Assembly: GCA_003024175.1 (NCBI GenBank)
Contig: MDYQ01000054.1
Span: 1-64,000 of the forward strand
From: Planoprotostelium fungivorum
Lineage: Eukaryota > Evosea > Variosea > Cavosteliida > Cavosteliaceae
Direction of reading: 5' to 3'
DNA length: 64,000 bases
The notes below the pieces were generated by a model. It was given only the letters and a program-made list of their open reading frames with translations, was not told the DNA's origin and made no database searches. The position numbers were made by a program, and so were the translations under genes. Positions within the stretch are counted from its first letter, which is position 1; each line of letters starts with the position of its first letter. Shown here piece after piece: positions 1-12,105 of this stretch.

Positions 1-1
1 T

Positions 2-2173
2 TTATTCTTTCAATTCTTCCTGGGCCTTCCCCTTCCTCTCTGTCCCCTCGCACTTCTCTTCTCCACCACCGTCTGTCCCCTCTGCACACCGTCACCTCCT
101 CATCTTCTATACCACTCACTCCATGACTTCGATGGAACACGATGTCATCGGAGGACGTGCCGATGTCTTCATCGTCCATGAGAAGGACCTCACTGGACTT
201 GGACTCTTCTAAGGCCGCATCGAGGAGGGAGTGCGTTGTAGATACATAGTCCAAGGGGTTGTACTCTTCACTGGCCATCTACAACGAGTGAGGAGAAGAC
301 ATCCGTGACACTCACCGCATCTACAACGTTGTAGATGGAGTCCTTGACCGCCTGAGGTACGTCACGTGACTTCTCCACCTCCGGTTTCTCTGGTAACACG
401 TGTTCTGACGTCACTACGGTCTGATATGACGTCATCACACGTGGGAGGCTGTGATCCCACCCTGAGTAAGAGAGAAGAAGAATGAGAAGGAATTAAGAGG
501 AGGTGTTGCTGCTGTCCAAAGGGCAGACGACTCAACTTGCCGTCGAGTACGTACGGTGCGTACACCAGCAGGGCTTCATCCTGTCTCTGTGATGAGGGTG
601 GAAGGTGAATCATGTGTCTCACCTTCTCGAGAAGGGAAGAGTTGAGAGTGGAAAGGAGATCAGTGTGACGTCGTACCTCTTGTACATCCAATTCCAAGAA
701 TAACATCGGATTCATCGCCGTGACCCTCCACGGCTGAAATATCATCGATCTACAACGAGCCGAGGGAGAGATCGTCACCTGCTGGATGAAGACATCGGAG
801 CTGAGAGAAGACGTCTTGATTCTCTTCTTGATGGTGAAGACACGATTGCCCTTGTTCTCCACCTTCTTCACGTATCGAACGGCTCCACCACGGAGATCTA
901 AGGCAGTGTCCATGTGCTCTGAGGTCAGCTTCTGTTTGGTGATCTCACACTTTGGTTCTGAATAAAAGTCAATGTGTATCGATAGAAATGGGGGGACACC
1001 TGTGTCGCGGGAGATGATGTCCGTGTGATGACATGAGCACATCTGAAGAGCGTGAGATCGAGATGTTGGATGTCATCGATCCCACGGTAGTCTGCTTGAC
1101 CAGAACGTTTTCCACGTACATCTTCTCCAAGTTGATGTAGATGGTCAACGTTTCATTTCCGTTACGGAAGATGATCTCTCCTGGGTATTCGAGCTGGACA
1201 CTGTGAGGGGAAGATTTCGATGAGATTTCACCTCTTCTTCTTCGTACAGCCATGATTTGATGAGACCAATGAATGAAATCCTGAACAGCGATCAGAAGAT
1301 CACGAGTAAAGGAAACTCACTCGTCGTTATCGAGTCTTATGATACTGCAATTGGTCCAATTACGTAGAGTGAGACTGAACGTGGCCAGGCTCGTATTGAT
1401 GAGAGAGTTCGAGCCCTCGACTGTAAAATCATTTAGCGATACATTCTCCTCTCGTTACCGCTTCGATGACGTCACCTGGGACAGAAGAAGGGATGTATAC
1501 GAAATCCAGCAACGCACGAGCCTCTTTCAACACCTCATTCACATCAGATTCGGAAGATCGTACGAATTCGATCGAGGGTATCACCTCCAGAGCTCGATCC
1601 AAGCGATACGCTGCGTCCTCCACGCCCGTGTGCACCACGCCAGACATGAAGTGCGTCACCTTGGCTTGCACAATAGTGTCTTTACGTGTTCTCTTCAGCA
1701 TGGTCTGAAGATGGTCCGCTACCATCTCGAGGGTGGCCACGGCAGCTGAACCCGCTTGAGAAATTCTGTCTGTCTACAACGAACCAACACCACCTGCATT
1801 GGCGGTATTGGAAGACTTGTTTGGGGGAGATCTTATCTTATCCAGAGCTCCCACCATTTGAGCCAAATTGAAGCGCACGGGTCTCAGAATAAACTGCGAG
1901 GATTTAGATGCGATGATGATCTCGAGTGACTCATACCTCGGCGTTACCGTTCGAAACCAAAAGGATGGAATACATCCATTTACATGGAGTATTCGTCTCT
2001 TCTGGGATGGCCATGATGTGAAAGAACTTTCGAATGGCCTGCATGAGATTTCTGAGAGCCATCTGATGAGCAGCCGGTGGAACGTCTGCGTCTGAGATGT
2101 CCAAGATGATATAATGGACGTGAATAGAGTGTGGGGTCGAGACCACTCTCTCGGTTTCGAGAAGTTTCATCAT
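2..2173 (-). CDS. Multi-exon gene of unknown function
   Basis: I do not recognise this protein. The start is placed at the Met of MMKLLETERVV near 2173. Long open exons follow (about 1931-2173, 1429-1740, 1030-1253 and 362-1000), joined by short introns. The N-terminal part reads like an alpha/beta fold (IHVHYIILDISDADV), the middle is helical, and the C-terminus is rich in Lys and Glu, ending EELKE at a stop at position 2. One exon near the 3' end carries an 18-bp palindrome at 319-336 that can be read in frame as IYNVVD. The intron after it appears to end in CGTTGTAG before MASEEYNPL. A resemblance to Integrator subunit 13 crossed my mind because that family has an IYNLVD segment, but nothing else matched. 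The gene is divergent from the WIPI gene. Confidence 0.5.
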
Positions 2174-2733
2174 GGTGACGGTCTCTCTCTGTAACTTACG
2201 TCATTAATACACACCCTCTGAAATTCACTCACTCAAAGTGTTGTTCGTCTGATGGTCTACCTGTGTTGGGTTTTTGACTAAGACGTTCCAGGAAGTCGAC
2301 GGTCTACAACGAGCATTTGTGATTTCCCGCCTTTTTTAACTAGCAAAACCACCAATTCTCAATCAAATGCCTTCGATCATCACTACCGGTGTACCTTCAT
2401 CAGATTCTAACTCTACTCCTCGTCAGTGATTGTTGCGGCCGATGAGATGATGGCTTCCATTGAGAATTCTATGTACAATCGCACAATCACGGCACCTCTA
2501 ATCCATCCGTCCGTCACGCCCTCGCTACCACATGGCCCGAACGTTGACTCCGGCAGTTGAGGTTGAGTCAAAGAAAACTCTTTTTACAAAGTGATTCCCC
2601 TTCCGTCGCACAGATCAACGAGCGGGAGCAAGATCCCAGAGACACGTGTCTTGAACACCAACACCCCTTTATCTAAAATCCACCAAACATACAGTCGAAG
2701 CGGTAGCGCAGCCGACGGACTGCACCCAACATC
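2174..2733. other. Intergenic region between divergent genes
   Basis: No convincing coding exon. It must hold the promoters of the minus gene ending at 2 and of the WIPI-like gene starting at 2734. It contains one half-copy of the recurrent motif (GTCTACAACGAG near 2305). Confidence 0.5.
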
Positions 2734-4204
2734 ATGAACATTCCACCCAATGGTGTGAGCAGAAGGCAGCTGTTATATGCCGATTTCAACCAGGATTATT
2801 CGTGAGTGAGATGGTATTGCCATTCGTTCTAAATGAGTCAGCTGCGTCTGTATCGGCACGACCGATGGGTTCACCGTCTTCAACACGCTGCCAAAATTCA
2901 GTCAAGTCTATTCACAGAGTGAGTATTCCGTAATCATGGCCCCATATCCATCGATCGGGCTTAACGGTAGAGATCTCACCGAACGACAGAAACAGAGAGT
3001 GTTTGTAACTGTGAAATGTTATTTAACTCTTCGCTGGTGGCCGTCGTGGGCGACAGTGATAGTGGCGATCCAGATTTCACCCCTCGAAAGCTTCACATTA
3101 TCAACACGAAAGCCCAAAAGTCCATCTGCGAGCTCAATTTCGTCACACCGATCCTCTCCGTTCGCTTGAACAAGAAGAGGTGCACTCCATCATCTCCTCC
3201 ATCCCATTCCAATCATCGATTCTATTCATCGATTCTAATCATTCACAGGATCGTAGTAGTCATGGAGACCAAGATCCACATCTACGACATCTCCACCATC
3301 AAGATCCTCCACACGATCGACACCGTACCCAACCCCAGAGGTGATCACCATCTACAACCCGCCACCCCTGACTCCCTCCAGGCGTTGTCGCTTTCTCCCC
3401 CAGCGACAACAACTGCTACCTGTGCTACCCCGGATCCAGCGAAAAGGGAGAAGTCGTCGTCTTTGACGCCCTCTCGTTACAGACAACCAACGTCATCTCA
3501 GCCCACAGGACGCCCCTCTCTAAGATGACCATCAACTCCACCGGCACCATGGTTGCTACGGCATCCACCAAGGTGAGCGTTGTAGACGGAGAATCATCGG
3601 AAATTGAACCCGACAGGGAACCGTCATTCGAATCTTCTCTCTGGTGGATGAAGTCTTTGGTGGCAGACAGCTGCATCAGTTGAGGAGGGGAACTTATCCT
3701 GCCACCATCTACTCCATCGCTTTCAGTCCGGATTCCAACTTTCTCGCGGCCTCGTCCGACACTGGAACCGTCCACGTGTTTCGGTCCAACGACACCGGCG
3801 TGGCTTCCAATCATTTGAACCACGGTAACGACAGACCCGACCACCCTCAGCAGCAGAAGCACTCCGTGTCTTCTTACTTGGACGTGCTCGGCATGTGGGA
3901 TAAGGTGGCAGGTTGTAGATGGATCTTTCGCTGAAGGGTATGCAGTACCCCGTGCGATCTTTTGCATTTCTCAAATTGAGCCCCGGCGGACCCTCCCTGT
4001 GTGGATTTGGGACGAACAATTCTTGCGTCATGATCGGTGAGGAGATTTTGGGACGTAATGATGACGTCATCAGTTACGCACGACGGTAGATTGTTGCAGT
4101 ACACGATGGATCCCAAGGTCGGTGGTGAGCTGAGGTTGAGCTTGGAGAACACGCTGATGGGCGTCAAATTGGAGGACAGCTCTTCTACCTTTGTCACTTC
4201 GTAG
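2734..4204 (+). CDS. WIPI1/2-like PROPPIN (Atg18 family beta-propeller)
   Basis: PROPPINs bind phosphoinositides at forming autophagosomes and endosomes. The product starts [20 protein letters not shown], like WIPI starts. It then has the propeller blades, including [26 protein letters not shown] and [12 protein letters not shown]. The lipid-binding signature is LRRG (within [14 protein letters not shown] near 3680), the WIPI1/2 form of the FRRG motif, followed by [19 protein letters not shown]. At least six introns are inferred. One (3573-3616) carries the CGTTGTAGA word, one of about 32 nt near 3904-3935 carries GTTGTAGATG, and one (4038-4074) carries the palindrome TGATGACGTCATCA. The last exon ends [11 protein letters not shown] then TAG. 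WIPI1 and WIPI2 cannot be separated here. Confidence 0.85.
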
Positions 4205-4489
4205 TCCACACATCACCAAACTTGTACAGATCAAATTTTCAGTAGCATTTCGCGGGAAACTGCGCCAAGAATAAAATAGAGGAAAGGCGCTTCGTTCATT
4301 TGACCTTTTATCGTGTCGATGATCGATGCTTAAGATGCCTCAAGTATTCAGATGTCATGTTCAAGAGCAGTCATTCATATACGTGGGACACATGTTGAGA
4401 CGTACGTATTGTGGTTGCCATTGCTTGGTAGTGTGAATCCGACATAGTCATAGGGATATTGTACACAGTGAGGAAAAGGCGAACAACAA

Positions 4490-4560
4490 GCGTCGATGGT
4501 CCAGTGGTAGAATTTCCGCCTGCCACGCGGGAGACCCGGGTTCGATTCCCGGTCGACGCA
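4490..4560 (+). tRNA. tRNA-Gly(GCC)
   Basis: A 71-nt cloverleaf with acceptor stem GCGTCGA/TCGACGC, anticodon loop CTGCCAC (GCC) and a T-arm GGTTCGATTCC. Identical copies lie at 5934, 12035, 18961(-), 19860(-) and 59252. The 5' flank AGGAAAAGGCGAACAACAAG is shared with the 5934 copy, so the flank was duplicated too. Confidence 0.96.
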
Positions 4561-5455
4561 CGGTTTTGCCTGTTTCAACATTGTTAGAGCCTATCATCTA
4601 CCATGTTCATCTAAAAGGAATCACCCGACCTCTGTGAAAGAACGTGGGAATCTAGCGCAACTATGATAGCAGAAACATTCACTGTGATCACGGTGCCTCT
4701 TTGATTGTATTCTTCACGGTCATCTTCTCAGATTGCGGCTGAATATTCATGTGAGCCATCTCCTCTGCCGGAGAACTGAATGGTACAACGGTCATGTCTA
4801 CTGAAATGAGCAAAGGTGATGTTGAACTCCTTGTGGATATCCTTCATGTGTCGCATCTGCGAGAGTGTGAGGGAAAAGTCCTTCGTGTTCGTCGTACACT
4901 TCTCATCTCATTACACATGTTGATCTTCGATTTCTACCACATGAACGAATAAAATTCCCAGCAACAGAAGCAGACCATCAATGACATACACCATCTGATT
5001 CCAGAGAGGTGACAAGGTACGACGTAGAAGGAGACTTTGTTCATCAATGGAGGAAAGTCATTCCAAGTGACGAGAGAGGTGAACTCACAGGTAGCGACAC
5101 GATTATTGGGTGGAGACATCTGCAGTCCGTTCACACCAATTCTGCAGTGAGAGACAAAAGCTACGACACAATGGATTCCCGTGCGGTCTCCCATCACAGT
5201 ATTAGCATCGCCCATGGTCGCTTACCTTACGAGTTCGGAATGGGATCGTGGGTGTTCAATCAGGTATGATCGTAGCTGCGTGATCTTTTTTGTAGAGAGT
5301 AGTACACTCTGTCGACTCGATTTGCCGTCCCAAACTGAATATCTGGTGCAAAGGACCTTGAAGGCTCCTTCTAACACAAACATCCTCTTAACGAGTGATC
5401 ATCTCGCAGAGATAAATCTGATCGTGCGCTGAGATTGTCCGGTCTCTCAATGGCG
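4490..5455. repeat. Block duplicated in inverted orientation at about 19060-19932
   Basis: Segments of this block reappear as reverse complements near 19060-19930. These are the tRNA-Gly itself, the stretch around 5170-5250 (matched at about 19315-19380) and the stretch around 5400-5445 (matched at about 19060-19130). The matches are collinear after inversion but diverged and gapped, which indicates an old inverted segmental duplication. Confidence 0.75.
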
Positions 5456-5460
5456 CCTTG
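4728..5460 (-). CDS. Small putative single-pass membrane protein, unknown
   Basis: The best-supported exons on the minus strand give an N-terminal part with RDRTISAHDQIYLCEM (about 5397-5455). Next comes GVNGLQMSPPNNRVATCEFT with two cysteines and VTWNDFPPLMNKVSFYV. A transmembrane helix (MVYVIDGLLLLLGILFVHVV) follows, then a short tail ending SHEYSAAI before a stop at 4728. The intron just before the membrane helix would be only about 26 nt (GTACCT...ATCAG). The 5' end and signal peptide are not resolved. The acidic residue at the start of the helix recalls signalling adaptors, but no family is recognised. A decayed inverted copy lies at 19.05-19.86 kb. Confidence 0.45.
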
Positions 5461-5709
5461 ACTCTGTTGGCTGCGGCTGATTCACTCTGAATCTTTTCTT
5501 TCAACGACAGCGTGACAATCTACAAGGTGGGAAAGAGCAACAGACAGTATTCTTTTGGAGACAGTCATCCTTATCACGTATCCCATCGCACCGCTGTGAT
5601 GGATTTCTTTTCTCCGTCATTCATCCTTTGTTACAAACATGTGTGATGGTGAGCTTCATAATCTTTGCGTCAAGATGGTCGATCGATATTTGGACCATGG
5701 AATTGGGGG

Positions 5710-5869
5710 GAAGGGTGGAGAATCCGTGGGAGACCGTGACAGGTACGAGCAGCCAGGGAGGATGGTAGTGCCGTGGTATGAGGTGAAGGGAAAGGACTTC
5801 AGAGGAACGTTAGACAAGTGCATGTCCATCTGTACTGAGATCAATCAGTTGGATGTCAATAAAGAATGA
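5710..5869 (+). pseudogene. Copy of the terminal HAUS5 coding exon
   Basis: This stretch repeats the 3' end of the HAUS5 gene at 11814-11971. It encodes DRYEQPGRMVVPWYEVKGKD and the following residues, differing from HAUS5 by about one residue over the last 43 (LDVNKE against LEVNKE). No other HAUS5 exon lies upstream, so it is a fragment that moved with the 3' flank and the tRNA. It is in frame with a short upstream ORF from 5639, so a small chimeric peptide is formally possible but unsupported. Confidence 0.8.
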
Positions 5870-5933
5870 AGAGCGTGTGAATACAATGTCGTGGAAGGGA
5901 AATGTTAGCGAGGAAGGAAAAGGCGAACAACAA

Positions 5934-6004
5934 GCGTCGATGGTCCAGTGGTAGAATTTCCGCCTGCCACGCGGGAGACCCGGGTTCGATTCCCGGTCGA
6001 CGCA
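5934..6004 (+). tRNA. tRNA-Gly(GCC)
   Basis: Identical to the 4490 copy. It sits 65 bases after the HAUS5 exon copy, just as the 12035 tRNA sits after the real HAUS5 3' end, so the two tRNAs are part of one duplicated block. Confidence 0.96.
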
Positions 6005-6270
6005 CGGTTTTGCCAATTCATGCTTATCAAGCAACAACCTTCGGTTCGAAATTCCGTTTTATTCTAATTCGAACAAATCTGTTGTAGTCCATTGAGGTGG
6101 CGAACTTGTGATTAACAGTATTCATGATAGCTATATGGACACGGTAGAGGGTATTGAGTTAGTCTGAGGATATTTGGCCTTGTGCGGGCTGTGAAGATTT
6201 CAAGCGGTTGAGCTGGCAAATTTCGGAGAAAATGTAATACCGCGCCAACACCACATCATCTCATTTCAAC

Positions 6271-7784
6271 ATGAACGTAGTCCACAGTATCATCGGGTCT
6301 ATCGCAGAACAGTGAGTGTCACCTGATGTTCCTATGTTGACGACGTACAGTGCACAAATTCATAATGATCCAACTCAAGATGGAATGCATGATGCTCTTC
6401 ATCAAGTCGTCGAACAGACGTCATCTGACGATAAGAATCTTCACGAAAGTCTTCACAAACCAGCCGACCACCCCGGATCACATAGCTGGCTGCAGAGTCT
6501 CGTTCCAAGTCTGGAGGCGACAGCCGCATACATGAACATGGGGAACTATGTTATAGATAGAGGTGGGATCTGTAAAGTCAATGATGCTGACGTCGAATCA
6601 GAAACAGGTGAGAGGAAATGGGAGAGCATGAGCATCTACGTTCGCATCGGCATGCACATGTTGTTCTACGGCAGACAGCAGGTTGTGAATTGCAACATCC
6701 ATCATTGCAGACGTAACATCCATCAGGCCCGAATCCTACATACAGAGAGGGTGAGAAACATACTGAAGAACGAGAGTATCTCTCAGGGCATCAAATTCAA
6801 CGATCCAGCATCGAGGTGTGTCCACCTCTTCCGTTTGAAATTGAATGGAGCAGAGAATCGATCCCCCACTTCATCCAGGCCATGAGCTTAGATCTCAACG
6901 AATTAGAGGAACCTGACACTACCAAGTACAAGAACTTCAACGAGTTTTTCTACAGGAAATTGAAGCCAGGTGTGTACCTTCGTACGTAAATCGGAGTTTC
7001 GATGACATTCCATAAGATGCCAGACCACCTGCACACCCGCAAGATCCAGAGGTGGTAGTCAGTCCGGCTGATTGTAGATTGACAGCATTCACTTCCATCG
7101 AAGCCGCTACCACCTACTGGTATCTACACGAAATTTCACCATCTCACCCCACGCAGGATCAAGGGAAAAGAATTCACGGTGGCCAAATTGCTGGGTATGA
7201 TCCTCGTTGTAGATGAATCTCACCTCATCTCCAGGAGATAAAGACTGGGCCGAAAAGTGTGAAGGAGGCTCCATCTACATCGCTCGCCTCGCTCCACAAG
7301 ATTACCACCGCTACCATTGCCCCGTAGACTGCACCGTCGGTGACATCAACGTGTGACATCCTCATCATCACACGTCTCATGCGGGCAGGACATCCCGGGT
7401 ACCTATTACACGGTGAATCCGCAGGCAGTGAGGGAAGATCTGAATGTCTTTACCGACAATAAGAGGAGCGTCATGAGATTGCACAGAGAAGGTTACGAAG
7501 ATCCGGTCGCCTTCGTGGCCATCGGTGGGTTGTAGATCGTCGCAATTCGTTGAGACGATCCAGGGGCCATGCTGGTGGGGTCGATCGATTGGACGGCTAA
7601 GCCGGGGGAGAAGGCAGCGAAGGCGAGGGAGTTGGGATACTTTGCCTATGGAGGCAGCACGGTCATCGTCATCTACCCCAGATCGCATGGCATGATGCCA
7701 GACGAAGACCTACTCAAGCACTCGAAAGAGGGAATGGAGGTCATCGTGAAGGTTGGAATGCAAGTTGGAAAGAAGAAGATATGA
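6271..7784 (+). CDS. Phosphatidylserine decarboxylase, PSD2-type
   Basis: It makes phosphatidylethanolamine from phosphatidylserine by a pyruvoyl enzyme that cleaves itself. The clear domain runs from VRNILKNESISQGIKFNDPA and KNFNEFFYRKLKPG through PADCRLTAFTSIEAATTYW, IKGKEFTVAKLLGDKDW, YHRYHCPVD and VAFVAIGAMLVGSI to the C-terminal YFAYGGSTVIVIYPRSHGMM. GGST is the expected self-cleavage site that yields the pyruvoyl group, in the form typical of fungal and plant PSD2 rather than the LGST of mitochondrial PISD. Introns are 35-47 nt; one at 7525-7563 and one near 7197-7234 carry the GTTGTAGAT word. The first exon (MNVVHSIIGSIAEQ from 6271) and the region up to about 6600 are less certain. 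No C2 domain was seen. Confidence 0.85.
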
Positions 7785-8416
7785 GAGGAAGATGAGGAAA
7801 TGAAAGATACTCTTGTCGTTTGGTGATCTTCGATCATGTGTTGACTCATCAAAGTCAAGTGATAGGCTGATATCTATCCCTGCATTATAATCTCCGGTGT
7901 GGTGCAGGACCGGATAATTCCCCCTCGAAATGGCACGGAAAATTACAGGGTTACTTGTGGGCTAATCGTTTGGTCCGCACACACGACGAACCTTGTTCGC
8001 CGCCCTCTATCTCATCGCGGCTGACTCATCACCAACGATAGAGTCGAACTGTGACCTTCTCTCGTCCACACTTCCATTTCCGTTGGACTCATCCTCCGAA
8101 GGAGACTGATGAACCCCGATAACCTCGGCGTCGGGGACAACGGAAGAACAGGAGAGCAGCTTCGGCGATTCAATCAGCGTAGAGCATAGAGATAGATAAA
8201 ACGCAAGGTCTGAGCGAGTGAGGACGCGCACGGCACCTGGGAAACGAATCTGAAGCACCGGAGGAATTCAGTGAAAATCAACTTTCAACAAAAGCGGACT
8301 TCGTTGCAACAAAGCACATCATACCACTCCACGACGACACATTACGACGCAAACCACAGTCAAGTCAACAAGACTTATTTCCTTAGCTCAAAACCCCATA
8401 GAATATAGATAGAAAC
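7785..8416. other. Intergenic region, mostly without recognisable features
   Basis: It lies between the decarboxylase stop and the membrane-protein gene. A minus-strand ORF of 83 codons (8007-8258) is present but has no recognisable domain or splice context, and I do not call it a gene. The region should include the promoter of the gene at 8417. Confidence 0.4.
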
Positions 8417-9158
8417 ATGAGATTCTTTGATAGACAATCGACAGACGCAATTGGCACTGATGCCGTTGCCCTGCAAAAGACACTAATCGGCCTTGGGGTG
8501 AGAAGATGGACAGTCGAAACGTGACTCATCTATTCGCAGTGTCTATATCTTCTCTTGATACCCATATTGTACTTCACTGGACCACTTTCTTGGCTGGCCA
8601 TCGCACTCCAATTCTTCCTCTTCTACACCGCCGCACGAGGAGCTTACCTTCGAAACGAAAAATGGTTGAGAGTGGTGAGTTTACGACTCCAATCGTTGGA
8701 CTGCCTAACTCTCACAGTATTACACCATCAACATCGTCCTCATCTTCCTCACCGTGGTGTCTGTGGCAGCCACTGGCATTTTCCTCCTCACCTACAAGGG
8801 AACATCTCTGCCGAGTCGCATGCCCTCTCTCAACTCGCAGAAGAATCCTCTCCCTCAATCGGACGAAGAAACATTCATGCTCACCGATAACCTCGTCATC
8901 ATGTTCTTGGTCGTCTCATCCGTGTGGACCGTTCTGGTCTACGTCCTCAAGGCTCTGACTATCATCCAATCATACAAATTGGCTAAGCTCATCCGATCGA
9001 CACAACTACTGCTTCTGGCCCATCCCACAAAGAGAGTGGGTTCTTTCATGACCTCTCACGGAAGAACTTATGTGCCTGCCTCAAACTATGCCCAAAAGGA
9101 CATTTACTCGCATATGCAACCAGAGGTCTACTACGTCCCTCAGCATATTCAGGTGTAA
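8417..9158 (+). CDS. Four-span membrane protein, unknown family
   Basis: Three exons joined by two introns of about 43 nt give a protein of about 215 residues starting MRFFDRQSTDAIGTDAVALQ. Hydrophobic stretches lie at CLYLLLIPILYFT, WLAIALQFFLFYTAA, NIVLIFLTVVSVAATGIFLL and NLVIMFLVVSSVWTVLVYVL, separated by short loops. The cytoplasmic-looking tail is rich in Tyr and Pro (ending EVYYVPQHIQV), which might be a sorting or phosphorylation signal. The layout recalls MARVEL/LAPTM-type tetraspan proteins, but no signature motif was found. The start is the first Met in frame with the first exon. Confidence 0.7.
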
Positions 9159-9313
9159 AGAATGAACATAGAAAGTGATCCCAAACTCTTCTTTTCTTTC
9201 GTCTTGTGTCTTCATCGTGATGTTTACTGTTTAGTTTCGTTTGTTGTTCGTAGTTCGTTCATCGTGCAGATAATGGATTTAAAATCGTGCCAACTATTGT
9301 AGATGGATCATTG

Positions 9314-11971
9314 ATGGAAAATCCGTCCCCGCCAAAATCTGAGTTCAAGAGGATCCTCTCATCTGATCTGATGTCGAGACATCGGTCGGTTCGTGATGTC
9401 GACCCTAAACAGAAACTCGCTGAAGAGGTCATTCAATGGGCAAAGACAGAGATGTCTGCTCTAATCAGGTACACTTTGTCATCACCCTCTGAGAGTGTTG
9501 ATCGGTGAATCAGAGTCGGGCAAATTCCAGATGCATTCGAGGTGAAAAAGATCTGCAGAGGGAACATGGTCCCCATTTTTGAGTTCCTTGTCAATCGAGT
9601 CAAAGATCAAAAGTGAGTCGTTCATCACCACTTCGTAACACAAATTTATGTGATTTATAGAACAGTAGAGATGATGAAAGCTAATCTCCAAGTGTATCCT
9701 CCATCTCTTCGATCTCATCGACATCCCATCTCCTTGACTGAGACAGGAACGGTAAGAGGACACAAGAACTGAGAGACGCTCGAGAGGATCGCAGGCGTCA
9801 ATTATTGAAACAGAAACAAGAACTCATGGACTCCATCTCCGATGTGAGAGGTAAAATGAAACAGACGTACATGGAGATCGAAGAGGCCAGTGGAGACATC
9901 CGTGATGGAGGTGAGTCCCCAAGTGATGATCATCTCCTTCTCATTCGACTTTAGAGTCGAAGCTGCGTGAGATCGTACACAAGGGAGATCGAATTTCGAT
10001 GGAAATCTCACTGATGAAATCGTTCGAACGTCGCATCGAGAGATACAACGATATGTTTCAAAGTTACGCAGAGCGGCTCAAACAATTGAACCAAGCCATC
10101 GAGCAGCTCAAATCAGCAGACAAGGCGAGGGAAAGTTCCGTGAACGTTCGTCCATCATCGGCACAGGTGAAACATCTCGACTTCATCTGATGATGTCTTT
10201 GATTTCGAACGTGGTTCGTTTCATTTCACACGTTTTCACTTTCACGACTCAATTTGAGTTCAGTTGACCATAGAAGAGACTGTACGTAAGATCTGCCAAT
10301 ACATGTCAGAGTCCTCGAATGATCAAGTGAGTCTGAAAACCATCACCCACCTGACGTCTAAAAATAGATCGCCGAACAGCTGCGTGTGTCTGCGGAGGAC
10401 TCTGTCGTCAGTAACGACTTTTACTTACCAGACGACATCAGTCCCATCGCTCAGATCGGATACCGAGTAAGTCGAAATCTCCGCGAAATTTCACCGACTC
10501 TCCTCAGTCCTCCACCACTACCCCCTCGGAGTTATTCTCCGTTCTCGGAAATCTATTACGTCACGCCACGTCATCCGCTGGAGCCATGCAGAAGGACACA
10601 GAGTCCATCGATCGATCTGAACAACACCTACTCATCTCTGATCACTTGCATCAACTGAGACAGCAGATGGTAAAGAGGTACGTCTACAACGTTGTAGATG
10701 ACGCTGAAGAGGGTAGGGCGGTGGAGAGGGAGGAGTGCATGAATCGAATGACGGAGCTGAGATGGGAGATCGTGGAGAAACGTTCCCACAGGGACTCCAA
10801 ATTGGACGCGGCGAATTGTCCACCGGCCGTCAAGTGAATGTCCGAATGTCAGAATGACACGATTGACGTAAACAGGGCTCTGAGTGACTTGGAGCTGGAC
10901 AACACGTACAACGAAGCCGTATCGAAATTTCTCGACGAAAAGTTGATCCAACTCCGTTCCGAGAACGACCGGGGGGAGATGGAGAGGGGAAAAGTCGATG
11001 AAAAGTCGGAGAACATCAAGCTACTGAACGAGAAGAAGGAAATTCAGCAGAATCTCATTCAGTGGATCACTCATCAGAACAAAACTGCGAGGAAGAAGCT
11101 ACTCTACACCATCGATCAGTTTCATCGCTATGCGACCGATCACGTGACTACCCTCACGTGTCGACATTTCAATTGACGTCGACAGTTTGGGACGATGGAA
11201 GCCCATGTGAAGAGGAGACACGAAGAGTGTAAAGATTGGGTCGATGTAGAATTACAAGTGTACGACGGGACGGATTTCGATCGTCTGTTGACTTTACCCC
11301 ACGGCAAGTACGTAAACCCCACCCGCTCCTGCATCTCCACCACACTCACTCTCTATAGCGTACCCGTGCGTACAACCATGACCAATCTACTGCACGACGC
11401 CCTCTCATCCGAGAACGACGTTCTACAACGCAACCGAAATCTCTTCGCCGAATTAACGGGTAAATGCCGATTTCCCAGGGAAATGGCGGGAGATCGGTTC
11501 CTGGAACACTGTACCACACTGGAGAATCAGCTCCACGAGAAATCTCACAGGCTCAGATCCCGCAGGAGACTCCACGAAGATTCGTCGACAACTTCACAGG
11601 TCGACGAGCGACGACTGCAAGGTACGATGTCTATAGACCTTCCCCTATCCAACACTGACACCTCTTTAGAGTTGATGGACAATTTCGATCGTGAGACGAA
11701 AGACCACATGGAGAATTGGAGGGACACTCTCCACGGCACGACGGAGATTCTCACCAATGGTCTCGCCGACGTGGCCGAAGTGAGGGAGATCGCGGAGGAA
11801 TGGTGGGAACAAAAATGGAGAATCCGTGGGAGTGACGGTGACAGGTACGAACAGCCGGGGAGGATGGTAGTGCCGTGGTATGAGGTGAAGGGGAAGGACT
11901 TCAGAGGAACGTTAGACAAGTGCATGTCCATCTGTACGGAGATCAATCAGTTGGAAGTCAATAAAGAATGA
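9314..11971 (+). CDS. HAUS5: HAUS augmin-like complex subunit 5
   Basis: Augmin nucleates new microtubules from the sides of spindle microtubules. The N-terminal signature matches HAUS5: CRGNMVPIFEFLVNRVKDQK then TVEMMKANLQ, against human [20 protein letters not shown] then TVKKIRGNL. Long coiled coil follows (DSISDVRGKMKQTYMEIEEA, FERRIERYNDMFQSYAERLK and others). The C-terminus has EIAEEWWEQ, like the human VGDWWEQPG, and ends EINQLEVNKE. Many short introns are inferred: one (10467-10507) contains GCGAAATTTC, another ends at TAAAAATAG before IAEQL. An 18-bp palindrome at 10682-10699 appears to lie in frame inside an exon (YNVVDDAEE). The start is the Met before ENPSPPKSEFK. Its last exon, 3' flank and tRNA are duplicated at 5.7-6.0 kb. 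Confidence 0.85.
10682..10699. repeat. Full palindrome GTCTACAACGTTGTAGAT inside the HAUS5 coding region
   Basis: One of 13 full-length copies of the recurrent word. Here the reading frame runs through it as VYNVVD, and removing the only plausible 32-nt intron around it would break the frame, so it is probably coding. Confidence 0.65.
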
Positions 11972-12034
11972 GGGTGAAGAAAGCACAGAGCTGATGAAGG
12001 AAATGTGTTTGTAGAAGTAGAAGCCGAACATCAA

Positions 12035-12105
12035 GCGTCGATGGTCCAGTGGTAGAATTTCCGCCTGCCACGCGGGAGACCCGGGTTCGATTCCCGGTCG
12101 ACGCA
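12035..12105 (+). tRNA. tRNA-Gly(GCC)
   Basis: Identical to the other five complete copies. It lies 63 bases downstream of the HAUS5 stop codon. Confidence 0.96.

Noticed and set aside
2-2173. Identifying the first gene as INTS13
   Set aside because: Only the IYNxVD segment matched, and that segment is the recurrent palindrome itself.
4728-5460. Reading the small membrane protein as an immune-receptor adaptor
   Set aside because: The acidic residue near the start of the helix is suggestive, but no ITAM or other signalling motif follows.
8007-8258. 83-codon minus ORF upstream of the four-span protein
   Set aside because: No domain, no splice partners and ordinary composition; not enough to call a gene.
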